Assembly (NCBI RefSeq): GCF_947179165.1
Contig: NC_077240.1
Span: forward strand, 53,096,001-53,160,000
Origin: Solanum dulcamara
Lineage: Eukaryota; Streptophyta; Magnoliopsida; Solanales; Solanaceae
DNA: 64,000 nucleotides
Direction: 5' to 3'
Positions within the stretch are counted from its first letter, which is position 1; each line of letters opens with the position of its first letter. Positions 59,443 to 64,000 of this stretch are shown piece after piece. The position numbers and the translations under genes were made by a program. Under the pieces are notes generated by a model. That model had not been told where the DNA came from. It was given only the letters and a program-made list of their open reading frames with translations, and searched no databases.

Positions 59443-61912
59443 TTCATTCTCAAATGTTAACTTACCTTGTAGGGGTTTAGATTGCCTTTGTGTATAGGGA
59501 ACAAGTATGGATATCTTCTCTCTATCTCCTTTTTGACTTTCCAGGTCATCTTCTTTCTATTTGTTTTGCCATAATACCATAACGGAAGTCACGTCCTAGT
59601 TCGCAACCTTCTAATTTGCTGATCCAAGGCAATTATAGGTTGTTCCTCGCAGGATTCCATTTCATGGGTATCATCTATGGGACATACTCTTGGGGGATCA
59701 CCAGTACATTTGTGAAGTATCCGTATTAGACGTACTGGGCGTATGGTTTCCCAATCAGGTGGTGAGTTCAACTTACAAGCAACTTTGTCCACCTTATGAG
59801 CAACTTGATAAGGTTTAATATATTTTAGGCTAAGTTTTCTTTCCTAGCCGAATCTTATTACTCCCTTCCTGGGTGACCCTGCTACGAACACCTAATCATC
59901 AGTTTGAACTCTGACTGTCAATGTCCACTATCTGCATGTCACTTCTGCCGACTCTAGGCTGCTAGTCAACAACTTGCTCCATTATATTGGGGCCTTTTAG
60001 TCTTTTCCCCAATAGGGGGACTTACACACTCTGTCATACAATATCTTATACGGGGCCATTTGAATACTGGAATGGTAGCCATTCTTGTAGGCAACATTAA
60101 TAAGTGGTAGACGATCATCCTAGTTAATCTTAAAGCCAACCATATAGGCTCGCAATATATCTTCTAGTGTTTGATAGTTTGCTCAGTCTGTTCAGCAGCT
60201 CGAGGGAAAACTATGGTACTAAGACCTACCTGTGTTCCCGATCTCTTCTTGGACTGATCTCAAGACGTTAATTATAATTAAAGTCTCTCTATCTGCAATA
60301 ATACCTAGAGAAACCTCATGGAGTCTTACTACCTCCTTGACCTATAACTTCACCTAGTTTCAGCTGCATAGGTGGTCTTAATTAAAAGCAATGGGCTGAT
60401 TCATTAGCCTACTCACAATAACCCATATAGAACCCTACTCTCGCAGAGCATTAAATAGGTCCGTAATGACGTTGATAATTTGGGAATCCTTAGCCTCGTA
60501 TAGTCCTTCTCGACTCCTTTCAAAACTTTAACTAGCACTCTACCTTTTAGGTTTCCTCTTCCCTTCTCTTTTCCAATCCTTAGGGTTGGCTACTGAATAA
60601 TGCTGAAGTCCCTTCATATAATGGCTCTCGTAGTCGTTTTGTGCCCTCTCTATCATTACCTGGTATAATTCTGAAGGAATTTGGCATATAACGCCATTTT
60701 CTAGTAACCCGTTAGTTCTGTTCCCCTTGGTTAAACCATTTCTCAATTTCCTTATCCCAGCTTGTAACATTTTAAATACATTATCTCGTGTCATCCTTTA
60801 CTCTTATGAGAATATGAGAAGGTGTTCAACTTAATCTGAGAAATACCTTAGTGTTGTCTCGCCAGGTATCGTATGTTACCTTGTCGTTTTCCCCCTCATC
60901 CTACAATCAGTATCGGGATAGACCTTTGGTCCAATCATGACCACGCCTTACCTTGCCCGTGGTACTAATTTTATCTCGATAGTTTGTCTTAACCTATCTT
61001 CGTAGCTTTTGGTGGGGTATCCAAAATATCATAATTGCCTTGTCATTATTGACCCCTATTCCTTTTATTATGTACTTACTCACTTAGCATGATGTTTATA
61101 TATACATACCCGTAGGTTGCACAATCATTCTGATGCAACTTGTAGGAGGTAGACATAGTCTTTCCATCTTTTGATTCATTCTACTGTACACATCTCACTC
61201 ACATTGGAACTTGCTTGTCCCATTTTGTTATACTTCTTTCTTTTCTCTTATTCACTTTTTGATCTTCTCATCTCCTACCATAGGAGGTTTTCCATTCCTT
61301 CTCCTTCGTTATTTATCTATAGCAACATCATTTGTGACCAACTCTATAACCAACATTTTGGCTTTTGATCTACCATGATGTCATTCAATGGATTGTTAAA
61401 AATTTCGTAACACTGCCTTACATAGCATTCTGACTTTTATCCAATTATTGGTGACTTCCAGACCTTCCTAACTATTTTCAACAAGGGGTCTTATTGAAGT
61501 TTAAATGTCCATCTTAATTATTTTTTCACATCAATTGCCTCCATCTTACCCTTGTAGTTTTTTCCATTGGCTTCCCCCCTTTAGAGGGTACTTATACTTT
61601 TATTTGCTTATACCTTGTTCTGTGTCTCCATGTCCAGTCTTCATTTCTTCTAATCTCCTTCCCCAATCTACTTGGTACTATATCATGTCTCTGTCTCTCT
61701 GCATATTTTATAATCGGATTATCCATATCCGAAACCTTGGCTAATTTACTAGGAGATGAGAACCTTTCCATATCTAATGTGATATCTCGTCTACTAATCG
61801 ATATTTTGAATAATGTGACCTAGGAAACAACTCATCCAAGGCCACCTTCTGCTTATCTTTATGAAAGGGTAATACCCACTAGTAGTCGTTGCAAATCTTA
61901 ACTAGGCAACAC
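59443..61912 (-). mobile_element. Element E: internal region, 3' part
   Basis: Directly after the LTR the plus strand reads TTCATTCTCAAATGTTAAC. The PPT and about 20 bases around it, present in C and A, are gone. The region then holds a broken chromodomain and integrase (59530-60480), pol-like sequence to about 60800, and 1.1 kb without recognisable coding that parallels 29392-29959 and 49434-49930 of C. It is interrupted by F. The 5' part of E is out of view. Confidence 0.8.
59530..60480 (-). pseudogene. Broken integrase and chromodomain of element E
   Basis: A 67-codon frame at 59589-59792 reads, near its end, HKCTGDPPRVCPIDDTHEME and ALDQQIRRLRTRT. This is the linker after the integrase C-terminal domain plus the chromodomain start, as in Tekay/Del elements. 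Further upstream are WDDRLPLI-like sequence near 60115 and WVIVSRLMNQP near 60420. Stops and frameshifts separate them. An 84-codon frame at 60540-60794 lies upstream and may be decayed integrase N-terminus; that assignment is weak. Confidence 0.78.
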
Positions 61913-64000
61913 TGTCATGACCCAACCCCGTAGGCCGTGACGGGTGCTCGAACCGGACACACACGCGTACCCCTGCTACCTATACATAACCTGTTTCCTG
62001 TTTATACCCAAAATGCATCAATATGTACGAAAACATACAAGCCAACAAGGCTGTAGTACTATATATAGGGTCGTTCCATAACACACATATACGCAAGCCC
62101 ACAAGGCTGCCACAATACAGGGAATGCCCTAAATCACAGGTCATATCAGTACAGCTGTACATACATATATATAACTCAGATCCCACTCATATACAACTTA
62201 TATACAACCTATATACAGCTCATACACCACTCATATACAGGCACAACCCATATACGTATCCACAGACCTCTAAGAGTAAGAAAATAGTAACATAAGGCGG
62301 GACAGGGCCCCCACCGTACCCATAACCAAATGAATATATACACCAAATTTAGTACCAAAATCAGGCTCCAACACAATGGAGCACTTCTGGACTACTGAGT
62401 GGGACTCCTATGCTGGCGGATCCCCAAACGGTGTACCTGTACCTGCGGGCATGACACAGCCCCCCAGAGAAGGGGGTCAGTACGACATATGTACTGAGTA
62501 TGTAAAACATAATATGGCACCACTGAACACATATCTGAAACAGCGAAGCAGGGGATAACATATCATATGAAAACTTATACCTGTAACCTGTGAAGTATCA
62601 AAATATGCATGTTCAAATTATATCGTATAGCCGGCCCTATCAGGGGTCCGGTGGATACCTCTGTAATATCATCACAGCCCAATGCCATCACCACCTTATT
62701 ACCACACATCATTATATATATATATACACGTATCCCGGCCCTCTAGTGAGGGACTCGAGGAATAATGCAGTGAGTTACGCACGAGAACATATCCTGGCCC
62801 GGGACTCAGGGAAAGATGGGTCACACAGTATACACGAGTAGATTAATGAGCAACTATATGCAATTTAAATCATTATCGAAGACTCAACCATAGAAGAAAA
62901 TTAAGCTATTGTCTGAGAATCAGGATTGTAATGTAATCACCTTACATGCCCTTTAAATGCCATTAGGGGCTATACTAGTTAGTTTTTCGGGGTCCTTAGA
63001 CACGTACTAAGATAATGCTAACTGCTTAAGGACTCCAGAATACATGTTTTTATATAGTCCTTACAACTAGGAGCCCGTATATTCATTAAATCCTTAGTAT
63101 AGGTAAGGCTCAAGGAAAGTAGCTTAACTGTTATAAAAGTTCATTACCCAGAATTGAATAAAAGACACTTAGAAATGGAATTACTTCAGAGATCACATCA
63201 TTGTTTACTTACCTCCACGACATGCCAAAAGAAGAGAAAGAATAGGCTTTACCTACCTCTTATGGGTTTCCCGTAATCGTGTCCACGTCGTTGTCCTCAA
63301 AACCTATTTAACATGGAAGTAAGGTAAGTATTAACAACCTTAGACTTTTCAGCAACTTAGACTACCTACGAGTATTCATCGAGCTCGTCCCCTCGCTCGC
63401 ACCCTCGACTAGTTCCTTAACCAGTTAAGAAGTTAACGAAAATCGGACAGCACCTCCCCTATAACGTGCCCTATACGAATACACAACCATGTCCTTAGAA
63501 CCTGCAGCTAACCAAAAATACAACCAGCAGCCCAAAAATATACATATTACGACAACATTACACAATATAAACCCTCAACAATTCACTCAAAACTAAGATA
63601 CCAAAACTAGAGTTTTTAATCTTTCTTTCGCGAATCCTTTAATTGCAAAGTGGAGGGTCGTGTGGCTGAAACCAGCAGCCACCCATTCCCTTAGAAACAC
63701 ACATTCCATCACCCTAACAACTCATCACACGACCAGCATTCACATACCACAAGCACGAGGCATTATTCGATTATAATTAACTATAGCGATTCCAATTTCG
63801 CTTATTTCGAACGTCGAACTTTTGAAGCCTTTTCCCCAACTTCCAGCAGATACTAAGGTGTATAATACACTCTAATTTAACATCATAAACTTCAAATTAG
63901 AGGGGAAGAACTTACCTTTCCCGAAATTGGTTAAAACTAGCCGAAATTGTGCCTCGGAACTTCTTCAATGTGCTGAAATTGAGCGGGCTGCTTGTGGTAC
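61913..64000 (-). mobile_element. Element F: LTR running off the right edge
   Basis: It starts TGTCATGACCCAACC within the E internal region; the left flank AACAC (61908-61912) should be one TSD copy. The inverted-repeat block is at 62442-62496 with loops unlike the other LTRs. The last part (from about 63600) matches 1680-2100 of K. Solo or full-length status cannot be told. Confidence 0.85.

Overview
The window looks like intergenic heterochromatin of a large plant genome. I found no host gene, tRNA gene or intact coding region. Almost every base can be assigned to one family of Ty3/gypsy LTR retrotransposons with unusually long LTRs (about 3.0-3.8 kb). The LTRs end in TG...CA, the primer-binding site (PBS) matches initiator-Met tRNA, and a G-rich polypurine tract (PPT) precedes the 3' LTR. 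Degenerate integrase plus a chromodomain-like tail point to the Tekay/Del chromovirus clade. A eudicot, possibly Solanaceae, is my guess from general resemblance only.

The elements are nested, and most boundaries are fixed by 5-bp target-site duplications (TSDs). Letters are mine. H (+) is the oldest host: internal 6925-8357, 3' LTR 8358-9526 and 18377-19211, continuing out of view. I (-) sits in the H internal region (right end 6924), and K (-, 1-3063) appears to sit in I. G (+, 9527-18371) sits in the H LTR. E (-, from 19212, running off the right edge) also sits in the H LTR. C (-, 21271-58159, TSD GCAAC) sits in the E LTR. Inside C are J (solo LTR 26100-29391, TSD CCGTG), A (-, 29960-49433, TSD ATTCT) and D (solo LTR 52586-56370, TSD CTTAC). 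B (+, 36273-47021, TSD TACAT) sits in an LTR of A. F (-, from 61913) sits in the E internal region. The deepest chain is H > E > C > A > B, five levels.

No visible element can encode its own mobility. I recognise no gag, protease, reverse transcriptase or RNase H. H, C, E and B keep only broken integrase/chromodomain sequence, and G and A have internal regions of just 1.7-1.9 kb. They look like non-autonomous, LARD-like (large retrotransposon derivative) elements mobilised in trans. Four of them carry a 5S rRNA-derived segment in the internal region: sense in G, A and B, antisense in C.

The LTRs share a layout: a promoter-like block of CACGTG palindromes followed by a TATA-like box, several splice-donor-like GTAAGT/GTATGT sites, a tandem-repeat zone that differs between subfamilies, and a compact triple inverted-repeat block found in all 14 LTRs that cover it. 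By-eye divergence of LTR pairs (B about 0.5%, A about 1.5%, C clearly more) agrees with the order of nesting. All boundaries and counts were read by eye and were not computed.
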